Shown one piece after another: positions 1 to 5,771 of a stretch of 9,112 bases of DNA; position 1 is the first letter of the stretch, and every line of letters begins with the position of its first letter. A model generated the notes under the pieces. It ran no database searches. It was not told the origin of the DNA and worked only from the letters and a program-made list of their open reading frames with translations. Source of the stretch: JAKEGN01 sp964465665 (GTDB taxonomy: Bacteria; Pseudomonadota; Gammaproteobacteria; Steroidobacterales; Woeseiaceae); assembly GCA_964465665.1 (NCBI GenBank), contig CAYXKM010000012.1:1-9112 (forward strand). Reading direction: 5' to 3'. The translations under genes and the position numbers were made by a program.

Positions 1-204
1 CGCAAGATCCAGCGTTTTCTGTCACAGCCATTTTTCGTCGCCGAAACCTTCACCGGTTCGCCAGGCAAGTACGTGCAGCTGTCGGAAACCATTCGCGGCT
101 TCAACGGCATCGTGAACGGTGATTACGACGGTTTGCCGGAGCAGGCGTTCTACATGGTCGGGCCAATCGACGAGGCTGTCGAGAAAGCCAAGGCAATGAA
201 ATAG
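1..204 (+). CDS. atpD: F1F0 ATP synthase subunit beta (AtpD), C-terminal 67 residues
   Basis: This is the 3' end of the catalytic beta subunit of the F1 sector, which makes ATP from ADP and phosphate at the cytoplasmic face of the inner membrane. The reading frame is open from the window edge and ends in TAG. The visible part is the conserved C-terminal helical domain, with the run RKIQRFLSQPFFVAETFTG near its start and GKYVQLSETI followed by a DGLPEQAFYMVG segment, all hallmarks of bacterial AtpD. The nucleotide-binding P-loop lies upstream, outside the window. atpC follows after 21 nt in the usual operon order. The protein is truncated only by the window edge; nothing suggests a broken gene. 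Confidence 0.97.
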   Translation, partial: RKIQRFLSQPFFVAETFTGSPGKYVQLSETIRGFNGIVNGDYDGLPEQAFYMVGPIDEAVEKAKAMK

Positions 205-225
205 GCCGTAAAAGAGAATATTCGC

Positions 226-639
226 ATGGCCACAATACGTGTCGACATCGTCTCTGCAGAAGGGGAGATTCATTCCGGAGAAGCAAAGATGGTATTCGCA
301 CCGGCGCGTATGGGTGAGGTCGGAATTTCACCTCGGCACGCGCCATTGCTTACTGCACTGAAACCGGGCGAGGTCCGTGTCCAGGATCCCGACGGCAAGG
401 AGCATTTTTTCTATATCACCGGCGGCATGCTGGAAATCCAGCCGCATCTCGTGACTGTCCTTGCCGACACCGCGCTTCGCGGTGAGCAACTCGACGAAGC
501 AGCAGCGCTTTCTGCAAAACAGCATGCCGAAGAAGCACTGAAGGGGGTTTCGGGCCAGACCGACCTGGCCCGCGCCCAGGCCGAGCTTGCCGAAGCCGAA
601 GCGCGCTATCGCGCCGCACAGAGACTCAAAGGCAAGTAA
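226..639 (+). CDS. atpC: F1F0 ATP synthase subunit epsilon (AtpC)
   Basis: The epsilon subunit belongs to the central stalk of the F1 rotor, couples it to the c-ring and can inhibit ATP hydrolysis. The protein has 137 residues, close to the usual family length. Residues 1-85 form the N-terminal beta-sandwich, with the motifs GEVGISPRHAPLLTALKPG (about 30-48) and GGMLEIQPHLVTVLADTA (about 66-83). Residues 90-137 are the Ala/Glu-rich C-terminal helical pair. The ATG is preceded by a purine-rich AAGAGA at 212-217, an acceptable ribosome binding site, and lies 21 nt after the atpD stop, so it is the last gene of the atp operon. In many Gammaproteobacteria glmU follows; here a repeat cluster and opposite-strand genes follow instead. 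Confidence 0.97.
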   Translation: MATIRVDIVSAEGEIHSGEAKMVFAPARMGEVGISPRHAPLLTALKPGEVRVQDPDGKEHFFYITGGMLEIQPHLVTVLADTALRGEQLDEAAALSAKQHAEEALKGVSGQTDLARAQAELAEAEARYRAAQRLKGK

Positions 640-656
640 CCGCGGTGGCAGGAACT

Positions 657-738
657 ACGGTGACAGTAACCTTAATTCCAGCAAAGGTAGTGACAGTAAC
701 CCTGTCTGCGGAGGGTGAATTAAGGTAACTGTCACCGT
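657..738. repeat. Inverted-repeat cluster of three near-palindromic 13-mers
   Basis: Arms 657-678 and 717-738 are 22-nt inverted repeats with a single mismatch, separated by 38 nt. Each contains a 13-mer: GGTGACAGTAACC at 659-671 and GGTAACTGTCACC at 724-736. A third copy, AGTGACAGTAACC, lies at 689-701 inside the loop in the same orientation as the first. Each 13-mer is itself a near-palindrome, two 6-nt halves around one central base with one mismatch. The cluster fills the gap between converging atpC and the 85-aa gene, so its transcript could fold into a hairpin from either side and act as an end-of-transcript structure. The look is that of REP-type repeats mobilised by Y1 (RAYT) transposases; that assignment is inference, and no such transposase is in the window. 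Confidence 0.8.
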
Positions 739-743
739 AATTG

Positions 744-1001
744 CTATTTCTTGAAGAGGCTCACAATAAAGAGGAGCACTCCGCCCCCGACGGTCGAGGC
801 TGCGATTATTCCTATAATCCCGCCCGCATCGCCGAGGCCGAGGAGCGCGAGCAGCGAACCGCCGATGCCGCCGCCGAGGATGCCGACCACGCTGTTCCAC
901 AAGGTACCGAGGCTCTTGTTCTTCATGACTGCGCCGGCAACATTGCCGCCGACAGCGCCACTCACCAGGCTGATCAGCAAATTCATCATTCCGCTTTCCA
1001 T
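744..1001 (-). CDS. Small glycine-rich membrane protein (85 aa)
   Basis: A hypothetical inner-membrane protein of 85 residues, of a type often seen in Proteobacteria as short uncharacterised proteins with glycine-zipper helices. It has three hydrophobic stretches (about 6-25, 32-54 and 60-82), many GxxxG/GGG steps such as SGAVGGNVAG and GILGGGIGGSL, and ends in SLFKK, a positive tail expected in the cytoplasm. The start is placed at the ATG at 999-1001 because AAGGAG (complement of 1008-1013) sits 6 nt upstream; an ATG nine codons earlier, at 1028, has no such site and would only add a polar leader. It lies 65 nt downstream of the DUF6524-type gene and is probably cotranscribed. No function can be assigned; an envelope stress or membrane-packing role would be speculation. 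Confidence 0.8.
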   Translation of the reverse strand: MESGMMNLLISLVSGAVGGNVAGAVMKNKSLGTLWNSVVGILGGGIGGSLLALLGLGDAGGIIGIIAASTVGGGVLLFIVSLFKK

Positions 1002-1066
1002 GTCCGTCTCCTTGCTTGTTGCATTCAACGTTTCCAGAAGCTCGGCACCGTCCCCTAAATTGATTA

Positions 1067-1504
1067 CTAGTCGTTATCCTCGACGTTCAACTGGCCGGTC
1101 ATCCGGCGCCAGACGTGCGCCCAGGACAAACCGAGCGCCATTACCGCCGCGACGCAAACAAGCGAAATCCAAGTGACTGTGTTGACATCGTTTGCCGCAA
1201 TAATTCCGAAGTCCACGAGCAACCAGACGATCGTACCGAGTGCGGCGAATGCCAGTAACACGCCGAAAGTGTCCAGCGCCCTCCAGGTAGCAATCCAGAA
1301 AATGACCCAGCCGATCAGCAGCAATATCAGCACGACGGCATGCACCGGGCCGAAAGTGCCGGCACCGATGTCCGTAACGACCCAGTGATAGGCGGAGTGC
1401 CCGCTGGGATTGAAAGAGATCAACACGAGAGCCAATGCGGCGAGGAATCGCCACAGAAAACCCAGTGCGGTTAAACGGTCGGACGAGTCCGTCTTGCTAG
1501 CCAT
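1067..1504 (-). CDS. DUF6524-type four-helix membrane protein (145 aa)
   Basis: A small integral membrane protein with four predicted helices at about residues 13-31, 55-74, 79-101 and 109-130. The N-terminus, GFLWRFLAALALVLISFNPSG followed by SAYHWV, matches what I recall of the DUF6524 family, whose function is unknown. The C-terminus is polar and acidic (ending NVEDND). The ATG at 1502-1504 gives a short polar leader before the first helix; the ribosome binding site is weak (a CGAG about 10 nt upstream). A good sigma70-like promoter lies about 40-70 nt upstream. With the downstream 85-aa gene it forms a two-gene membrane-protein unit bracketed by GGTAACTGTCACC repeats. The ORF is confident and the family name moderately so. 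Confidence 0.82.
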   Translation of the reverse strand: MASKTDSSDRLTALGFLWRFLAALALVLISFNPSGHSAYHWVVTDIGAGTFGPVHAVVLILLLIGWVIFWIATWRALDTFGVLLAFAALGTIVWLLVDFGIIAANDVNTVTWISLVCVAAVMALGLSWAHVWRRMTGQLNVEDND

Positions 1505-1543
1505 GCGCTGTTACTCGTTATTTTTGCGCAGCCGAGATCGTTA

Positions 1544-1572
1544 TATATACCCGTATTCCACGCTAGCCTCAA
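1544..1572 (-). promoter_or_regulatory. Candidate sigma70 promoter for the two small membrane protein genes
   Basis: On the minus strand, TTGAGG (complement of 1567-1572) is followed after exactly 17 nt by TATATA (1544-1549). The -35 matches TTGACA at 4 of 6 bases (TTGA), and the AT-rich TATATATAAC run gives more than one possible -10 register. Transcription would start near 1537 and leave a leader of about 33 nt before the ATG at 1504. This is a pattern match only. Confidence 0.42.
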
Positions 1573-1617
1573 TGTCAGGAGCCTGCGTTCGCATGGTGAG
1601 ATCGGCCGCCGCAGCAT

Positions 1618-1638
1618 GAATAAGGGTAACTGTCACCG
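1618..1638. repeat. Fourth copy of the GGTAACTGTCACC repeat
   Basis: Positions 1618-1638 match the right arm of the 657-738 cluster at 19 of 21 bases in the same orientation, including the exact 13-mer GGTAACTGTCACC at 1625-1637. It lies just after the 3' end of the DUF305/LVIVD gene. With the cluster at 657-738 it brackets the two small membrane-protein genes. No inverted partner is seen within 100 nt, so this is a solitary copy. Confidence 0.8.
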
Positions 1639-1648
1639 AACTGACGCT

Positions 1649-4090
1649 TTAGCGCAGCCTTGCCGCGATACCGTTCAGTGTTTCTGCCAGTGAGGCACGC
1701 CGCTTCGCGGTGATCGCGTCTTCGGTGTTTTTGCTGAGTGCCGTTGCCAGCGACTCCAGGCTGGTCGCCAGATCGTTGTCCCGTGCTCCTTTCTCGAGCT
1801 GCGCTCCGGAGCGGTCCAGCAGCGCGGTCAGTTCTGTGACGAACGACTCAGACACGGCGTTGCTGCGCTCCAGTTGATCGACATACGCCCGGGCGACGAC
1901 CGGTTCGGCCGGCCAGGTCACGCGGAACTGTTGCTGCGGGTTGAACAGCTCACCCTGATCGGCCACGGCCGCAGCAGCGATCTCGTTTTCGGATAAGTGA
2001 TCGCTCGGCACGAGTTCGAGCACATCCAGACCGCGCACGATCTCCGTGCCATAGATCCGGCCTTTGTACCAATAGGTTGACCAGTACCCGCCGACGACCA
2101 GGTGCTCCTCATCGATCGGACCGCGGTCGAAGTAGGCGATTTCGACCGGGTTCGCCGAGTCGGTGAAATCGATCACCGAGATGCCGCCCTGGTACCATGC
2201 CTGGACGAAAATATCGCGGCCCGGGACAGGCACGATGGAGCCGTTGTGTGCCACGCAGTTTTCTTGTTCGAACTGCGGAGCCGGCATCTTGAAGTGGCTG
2301 CGGAATTCGAGCTGGCCATCGACGATGTCGTAGATCGCATCCGCGCCCCAGTCCATCGGATCGTAAGCTCGGCAGCGTGGCCGGCTGCCGCCGCCCCACT
2401 CGTCGGTGAACAGGACCTTGGTGCCATCGTTGTTGAACGTTGCCGAGTGCCAGTAGGCGAAGCCCTTGTCGATGACCTCATCCATGCGTTGCGGGCTGCG
2501 CGGATCGGCGATGTCGAACAGGATGCCGTTGCCCGAACATGCGCCGGCGGCAATCCCTAGTTCCGGAAACGCGGTGATGTCGTGGCATTGGTCGGTCTGA
2601 TAGGTCTCCTGCGTATCGTCTCCGTGGGCACCGCCGCGCCACAGGCCGGCGAGCATACCTTCGTCCGGGTCGGCGAACACGGCGGGGCTGTCGACAATCC
2701 GCGCTTTCGATGGATCGTCGACCGGGATCTCAATCACGTCGATGCGAAACAGCGCGGTTCGATAGTCGCCGGGGGATTCGTTGAAGCAGCCTTCCATCTC
2801 CTCCTCTTCGCGCACGGCCGATGTACCGGAGTTGTAGACGACGATCTTGCCGTCGTCGCCAGGCCCGGAGATGACCGAATGCGTATGCGACCCACGACAG
2901 GTCTGCACCGCGCCGACCTGCACAGGCCGCGTCAGGTCGCTGATGTCGAAGATGCGGAGACCGCGGAATCGCTCGGCGCTGACGTCTTGATTGACGCCTT
3001 CGAGTCCGCAGTCGAGCCGCCCGCGAGTCTCTTCCACCGACATGATCAACAGGTCGCCGACGATCGAGACATCCCCCTGTCCGCCCGGGCAGACCACCGA
3101 GCTCAGAAGCTTCGGCATCCCGTCATTGTGCAGCAGCTGATAGACGTTGAACCCGTGGTAGCTGCCGGCCACCAGCACATCGCCGGCGAAGGCCATGTCG
3201 GTGTTGGAAAAGCTCAGGAGCGGGTAACGTTCCTCGTCCTCAGCCACCGGTGCTGCCTCCTCGCCGTCGGCCGGCTCGCCCGCTTCGGCGTGCAAGTACT
3301 GGGACGGCAGCTCACCGGGGTTCTTCGGGTCGAAGAAACCGGCGGTTTTGGGCAGTGAGCCCACGAGTTTGACGTTCAGAACCGCCTGGCCGGCATCGTC
3401 CAGGCCTGCTTTGAGTCCTGCGCGCGGGTCGGAAGACAGGCTCACGAGCAACGCATTCATCCGCTCGATCTCGGCATTCTGGTCATTGGTGACGTCGGTC
3501 GTAAACTCGAACAGCACCGGGTCGTACGCCGCTCCGGGCTGTTCCATGAGTTTCTCGACCATTTTCACGGCACCTTTATGGTGGGTGATCATGAACGAGA
3601 GGAACAGTCGGTCGAAGTCCGTGCCTTGGGCCTCGGCAAGCTCGGCCATCTGTTCCGGCGTGGCCATGCCGGCCATCTTGTGCGTAGTGTGCATTGCCTC
3701 ATCAGCGGTCGGTTCGGGCACCGGCTCGCCGCGCTGCTCCAGCCATTGCCGCATGAATTCGATTTCGTCGTTCTGCGACGCATTGATCCGGCCGGCCACG
3801 TCGATGAGCTCCGGCCGGTTCGTGCGATCGGTCGCCAGCCTGGCCATCTCCAAGGCCTGGTGATGGTGCGGGATCATGTCCTGCATGAACCTGACGTCGT
3901 CCGGCGAATAGCTTGAATTGGCAATCTTGATCGCATCTTCAGCGCTGAGCTCCCGCGCCGGCGCACCGGGCGCACCCGGATGGATGATGGGTGCTTCCTG
4001 GCTCATGCCGGTGGTGGCTTGGCCCAGCAGAATTGCGCAAATGCAGGCGTACAGATGCAGTCGGGTCGGGGAGCATGAAATCGGGTTCAA
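1649..4090 (-). CDS. Exported DUF305 / LVIVD beta-propeller fusion protein
   Basis: A large secreted protein of 813 residues. It opens with a signal peptide (about 1-31; hydrophobic LHLYACICAILLG, then MSQEAP). Residues 50-220 form a duplicated, His/Met-rich DUF305 (ferritin-like helical) domain, with FMQDMIPHHHQALEMA near 68-83 and FMITHHKGAVKMVEKLM near 166-182. An acidic linker (about 268-288) leads to an LVIVD-type beta-propeller (about 290-695) with GSHTHS, QCHDI, YWHSATF and CVAHNGS motifs and eight cysteines (334, 361, 398, 435, 502, 518, 573, 612). The last 90 residues are helical. DUF305 proteins are often tied to metals, copper included; the substrate here is unknown. The start is the TTG at 4088-4090, since AGGAG (complement of 4099-4103) lies 8 nt upstream; a TTG at 4121-4123 would add 11 residues. 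Confidence 0.9.
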   Translation of the reverse strand: MNPISCSPTRLHLYACICAILLGQATTGMSQEAPIIHPGAPGAPARELSAEDAIKIANSSYSPDDVRFMQDMIPHHHQALEMARLATDRTNRPELIDVAGRINASQNDEIEFMRQWLEQRGEPVPEPTADEAMHTTHKMAGMATPEQMAELAEAQGTDFDRLFLSFMITHHKGAVKMVEKLMEQPGAAYDPVLFEFTTDVTNDQNAEIERMNALLVSLSSDPRAGLKAGLDDAGQAVLNVKLVGSLPKTAGFFDPKNPGELPSQYLHAEAGEPADGEEAAPVAEDEERYPLLSFSNTDMAFAGDVLVAGSYHGFNVYQLLHNDGMPKLLSSVVCPGGQGDVSIVGDLLIMSVEETRGRLDCGLEGVNQDVSAERFRGLRIFDISDLTRPVQVGAVQTCRGSHTHSVISGPGDDGKIVVYNSGTSAVREEEEMEGCFNESPGDYRTALFRIDVIEIPVDDPSKARIVDSPAVFADPDEGMLAGLWRGGAHGDDTQETYQTDQCHDITAFPELGIAAGACSGNGILFDIADPRSPQRMDEVIDKGFAYWHSATFNNDGTKVLFTDEWGGGSRPRCRAYDPMDWGADAIYDIVDGQLEFRSHFKMPAPQFEQENCVAHNGSIVPVPGRDIFVQAWYQGGISVIDFTDSANPVEIAYFDRGPIDEEHLVVGGYWSTYWYKGRIYGTEIVRGLDVLELVPSDHLSENEIAAAAVADQGELFNPQQQFRVTWPAEPVVARAYVDQLERSNAVSESFVTELTALLDRSGAQLEKGARDNDLATSLESLATALSKNTEDAITAKRRASLAETLNGIAARLR

Positions 4091-4129
4091 CAGGCGGGCT
4101 CCTATGCTGAGATTCCGGATCAACGCGAC

Positions 4130-4206
4130 CGTCCGGTCATACGGACGATGCGCTACACTTGTGGCAGATTATCATGCCTGCATAGCTCGTCCGAGGGTGC
4201 CGTCCG
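4130..4206. promoter_or_regulatory. CGTCCG cluster in the divergent intergenic region
   Basis: The hexamer CGTCCG or its complement occurs four times in 77 bp: 4130-4135 and 4142-4147 as a perfect 6-bp hairpin around a 6-nt loop, then direct copies at 4188-4193 and 4201-4206, 13 bp apart. The region separates the DUF305/LVIVD gene (-) from the VOC lipoprotein gene (+), so a shared operator is possible. In GC-rich DNA such hexamers recur by chance, so this is weak. Confidence 0.25.
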
Positions 4207-4280
4207 ATTATGGCACTTCGTGACGCAACTCAAGAAAGGTCTCACCGGCACCGCGCAACAACAATGAGGGAGCGTACAAA

Positions 4281-5144
4281 ATGAAACTCAGGTTTTGGCT
4301 GGCCGTTGCGATATCGAGTATCGGCCTTTCGGCATGTGCAACGGTGACACGGCCGGACCTCTCGGGAATGTCCTTTTCGACCACACCGCTGATAGGGAAA
4401 GTCGTCTGGAACGATTTGATCACCGAAGACATCGATGCGGCACGGCGCTTTTACGGCGGGCTGTTCGGCTGGTCTTTCGAAAATGCCACCGGCCCCGGTC
4501 GCCGAGGGTATGCGCTCGCGCGCTCCGGTGACGTATACGTTGCCGGATTCGTGCCTGTCGACGCACCTGCCGACGGCGGCAAGTTGTCACGCTGGTTGCC
4601 TTATCTGTCGGTGACCGATGTCGACCGGGCAGTTGCAAGCGGCGTAGAGGCCGGCGCCAGCGTCGCTGTTGCGGCGAGGGACGTAAGCCTTGGACGCGTC
4701 GCTGCGATGGTCGATCCGGAGGGCGCGGTCATAGGAGTTGCCAGGAGCAACGTCGGGGATCCGGATGACAAAACTACCGCGGCGGCGCCCGGCCGGGTCG
4801 TGTGGACCGAACTGCTGTCAAACGACAGCGGCAATGCTGCGGCGTTTTACAGGTCGATGGTCGGCTACGAGGTGCGCGACGTCGAGCGGCGCGGCGGCAC
4901 CTACACGATGCTGGGTAATGGCGGCGTCGATCGCACCGCCATTCTGAAAAATCCCACGCAGGAATGGGATCCGGTGTGGCTGACCTATTTCGGCGTGCAC
5001 GACGCCGCGGCGGCGGCGAAGAGAGCCGAGGAACTCGGCGGGAAAATCCTGCTGCCGGCATCGCCGGAGCTTCGCGACGGCAACATGGCGGTAGTTGCGG
5101 ATCCATCCGGCGCCATCCTCGTGTTGCAGAAATGGTCACTTTGA
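4281..5144 (+). CDS. Two-domain VOC (glyoxalase-fold) lipoprotein
   Basis: A 287-residue protein of the vicinal oxygen chelate superfamily carrying a type II signal peptide. The lipobox is LSAC, with Cys19 as the expected lipidated residue and Ala at +2, which suggests outer-membrane sorting. Two VOC modules follow: about 38-156 (VVWNDLITEDIDAARRFYGGLFGW to DPEGAVIGVA) and 170-285 (RVVWTELLSND, FYRSMVGYEV, to DPSGAILVLQKW). At the usual metal positions the first strands carry Asp45 and Glu177, but the last strands have Gly152 and Val281 where enzymes have Glu, so a classical metal-dependent glyoxalase is unlikely and binding of a small ligand is an alternative. GAGGGAG lies 8 nt before the ATG. 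The next gene follows after 15 nt. Confidence 0.92.
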   Translation: MKLRFWLAVAISSIGLSACATVTRPDLSGMSFSTTPLIGKVVWNDLITEDIDAARRFYGGLFGWSFENATGPGRRGYALARSGDVYVAGFVPVDAPADGGKLSRWLPYLSVTDVDRAVASGVEAGASVAVAARDVSLGRVAAMVDPEGAVIGVARSNVGDPDDKTTAAAPGRVVWTELLSNDSGNAAAFYRSMVGYEVRDVERRGGTYTMLGNGGVDRTAILKNPTQEWDPVWLTYFGVHDAAAAAKRAEELGGKILLPASPELRDGNMAVVADPSGAILVLQKWSL

Positions 5145-5159
5145 GAAGGAGCAGACGGA

Positions 5160-5315
5160 ATGCGTAATTTAATAAAGAGAACAGCGTTTACCGCCCTGCT
5201 GATGTCATGCCTGTTGCTTGGCGGTTGTTCGGGCAACGTCGGTGTCGGACTGAGTGTCGGCGTACCCATCGGCAGCCACGGGTACATGAGCGTCGGCGGC
5301 AGCCGCTGGTACTAG
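5160..5315 (+). CDS. Very small lipoprotein (51 aa)
   Basis: A short ORF of 51 codons from the ATG at 5160 to the TAG at 5313-5315. The N-terminus MRNLIKRTAFTALLMSCLLL is a textbook lipoprotein signal: Arg/Lys-rich n-region, hydrophobic core, then the lipobox LGGC with Cys23 as the lipidated residue and Ser at +2. The mature part is only 29 residues and rich in Gly, Val and Ser (GVGLSVGVPIGSHGYMSVGG), ending in RWY. AAGGAG at 5146-5151 lies 8 nt before the ATG, and the gene starts 15 nt after the VOC stop, so the two are almost surely cotranscribed. The Gly-rich mature tail resembles other short proteobacterial lipoproteins of unknown role. The lipobox and ribosome binding site make this a real gene despite its size. 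Confidence 0.85.
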   Translation: MRNLIKRTAFTALLMSCLLLGGCSGNVGVGLSVGVPIGSHGYMSVGGSRWY

Positions 5316-5343
5316 GAAATACACTGCGGCCAGTGGTCTGAGT

Positions 5344-5366
5344 GCAGCGGCAGGCGATGCCGCAGC
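5344..5366 (+). other. GC-rich hairpin downstream of the lipoprotein pair
   Basis: GCGGCA (5347-5352) and TGCCGC (5358-5363) form a perfect 6-bp stem with a 5-nt loop, extended by two more pairs across an A-A mismatch. It starts 29 nt after the 51-aa lipoprotein stop. No T-run follows, so it is not a standard intrinsic terminator; it could protect or end the VOC-lipoprotein transcript in another way. Confidence 0.35.
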
Positions 5367-5420
5367 GCATGACTCAAACATAAAAAGAAGTCGGAAGCAG
5401 ACCGGTGAGCGGCAAGTTGC

Positions 5421-5699
5421 ATGGTCGAGTGCGGGCCTACACGGACCCGGCCCGCAGGTATCGCAGACGCGAAACCGCATTTCGATGCCCTTGCCTACAG
5501 CAACGAGATTCGCCGTCAACTGATCGAATTGCAGACCATTACGGATACCGAGCGCGCCGCAAACACCCGGGCCGCGGTCCTGCAGGCCGATGTGGCGCTC
5601 GATTCGCGAATCGTTCTCGGCAAGGCGCAGGCAGTCGAGTCGAAGCCCGATGAACCGGTCCGAATGAAAGTTACATTGACGGTAGGGGCGAACGAGTAG
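5421..5699 (+). CDS. Small hypothetical protein (92 aa), 5' end uncertain
   Basis: I do not recognise this protein. From about residue 20 the composition looks genuinely coding: a helical, Ala/Glu/Arg-rich stretch (HFDALAYSNEIRRQLIEL, then TDTERAANTRAAVLQADVAL) followed by a short C-terminal strand region (VRMKVTLTVGANE). There is no signal peptide. The first 15 residues are Pro/Arg-rich and look non-coding. The ATG at 5421 has no convincing ribosome binding site, whereas a clear GGAAG (5393-5397) sits 7 nt before a GTG at 5405 in a different frame, whose own translation is Arg-rich and implausible. An indel near 5405-5465 may have split an older gene, or this may be a 5'-truncated remnant. 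It could also be intact with a weak start. It lies between the lipoprotein pair and the barrel gene, same strand. Confidence 0.45.
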   Translation: MVECGPTRTRPAGIADAKPHFDALAYSNEIRRQLIELQTITDTERAANTRAAVLQADVALDSRIVLGKAQAVESKPDEPVRMKVTLTVGANE

Positions 5700-5771
5700 C
5701 AGCACGTTTGTGCTTCTGCTGTAGTAGTATTGCGGCGGCAGTTCCACGTCGATCAAATCAACAGCTAATCA

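Noticed and set aside
657..738. CRISPR array or riboswitch in the post-atpC repeat cluster
   Set aside because: Repeat units are only 13-22 nt, face in both directions and lack spacers of constant length, and they lie between gene 3' ends, so neither fits.
751..1176. Plus-strand ORF of 141 codons opposite the two small membrane genes
   Set aside because: It is Pro/Arg/Ser-rich low-complexity translation; the opposite strand encodes proteins with clear membrane helices and a ribosome binding site.
2582..3358. Plus-strand ORF of 258 codons inside the DUF305/LVIVD gene
   Set aside because: It is antisense to the propeller coding region, its composition is typical of an opposite-strand shadow, and no ribosome binding site or domain supports it.
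4168..4173. Minus-strand GATAAT as a -10 box for the DUF305/LVIVD gene
   Set aside because: No acceptable -35 hexamer lies 16-18 nt upstream, so a promoter cannot be supported.
5405..5653. ORF from the GTG at 5405 with a good GGAAG upstream
   Set aside because: Despite the ribosome binding site, the translation is Arg-rich without plausible structure, while the overlapping frame from 5421 looks coding; it is kept only as evidence for a possible frameshift.
5698..5720. Bulged hairpin (AGCAGCAC ... GTGCTTCTGCT) after the small ORF
   Set aside because: The stem is interrupted by a 3-nt bulge and no T-run follows, so it does not support a terminator call.
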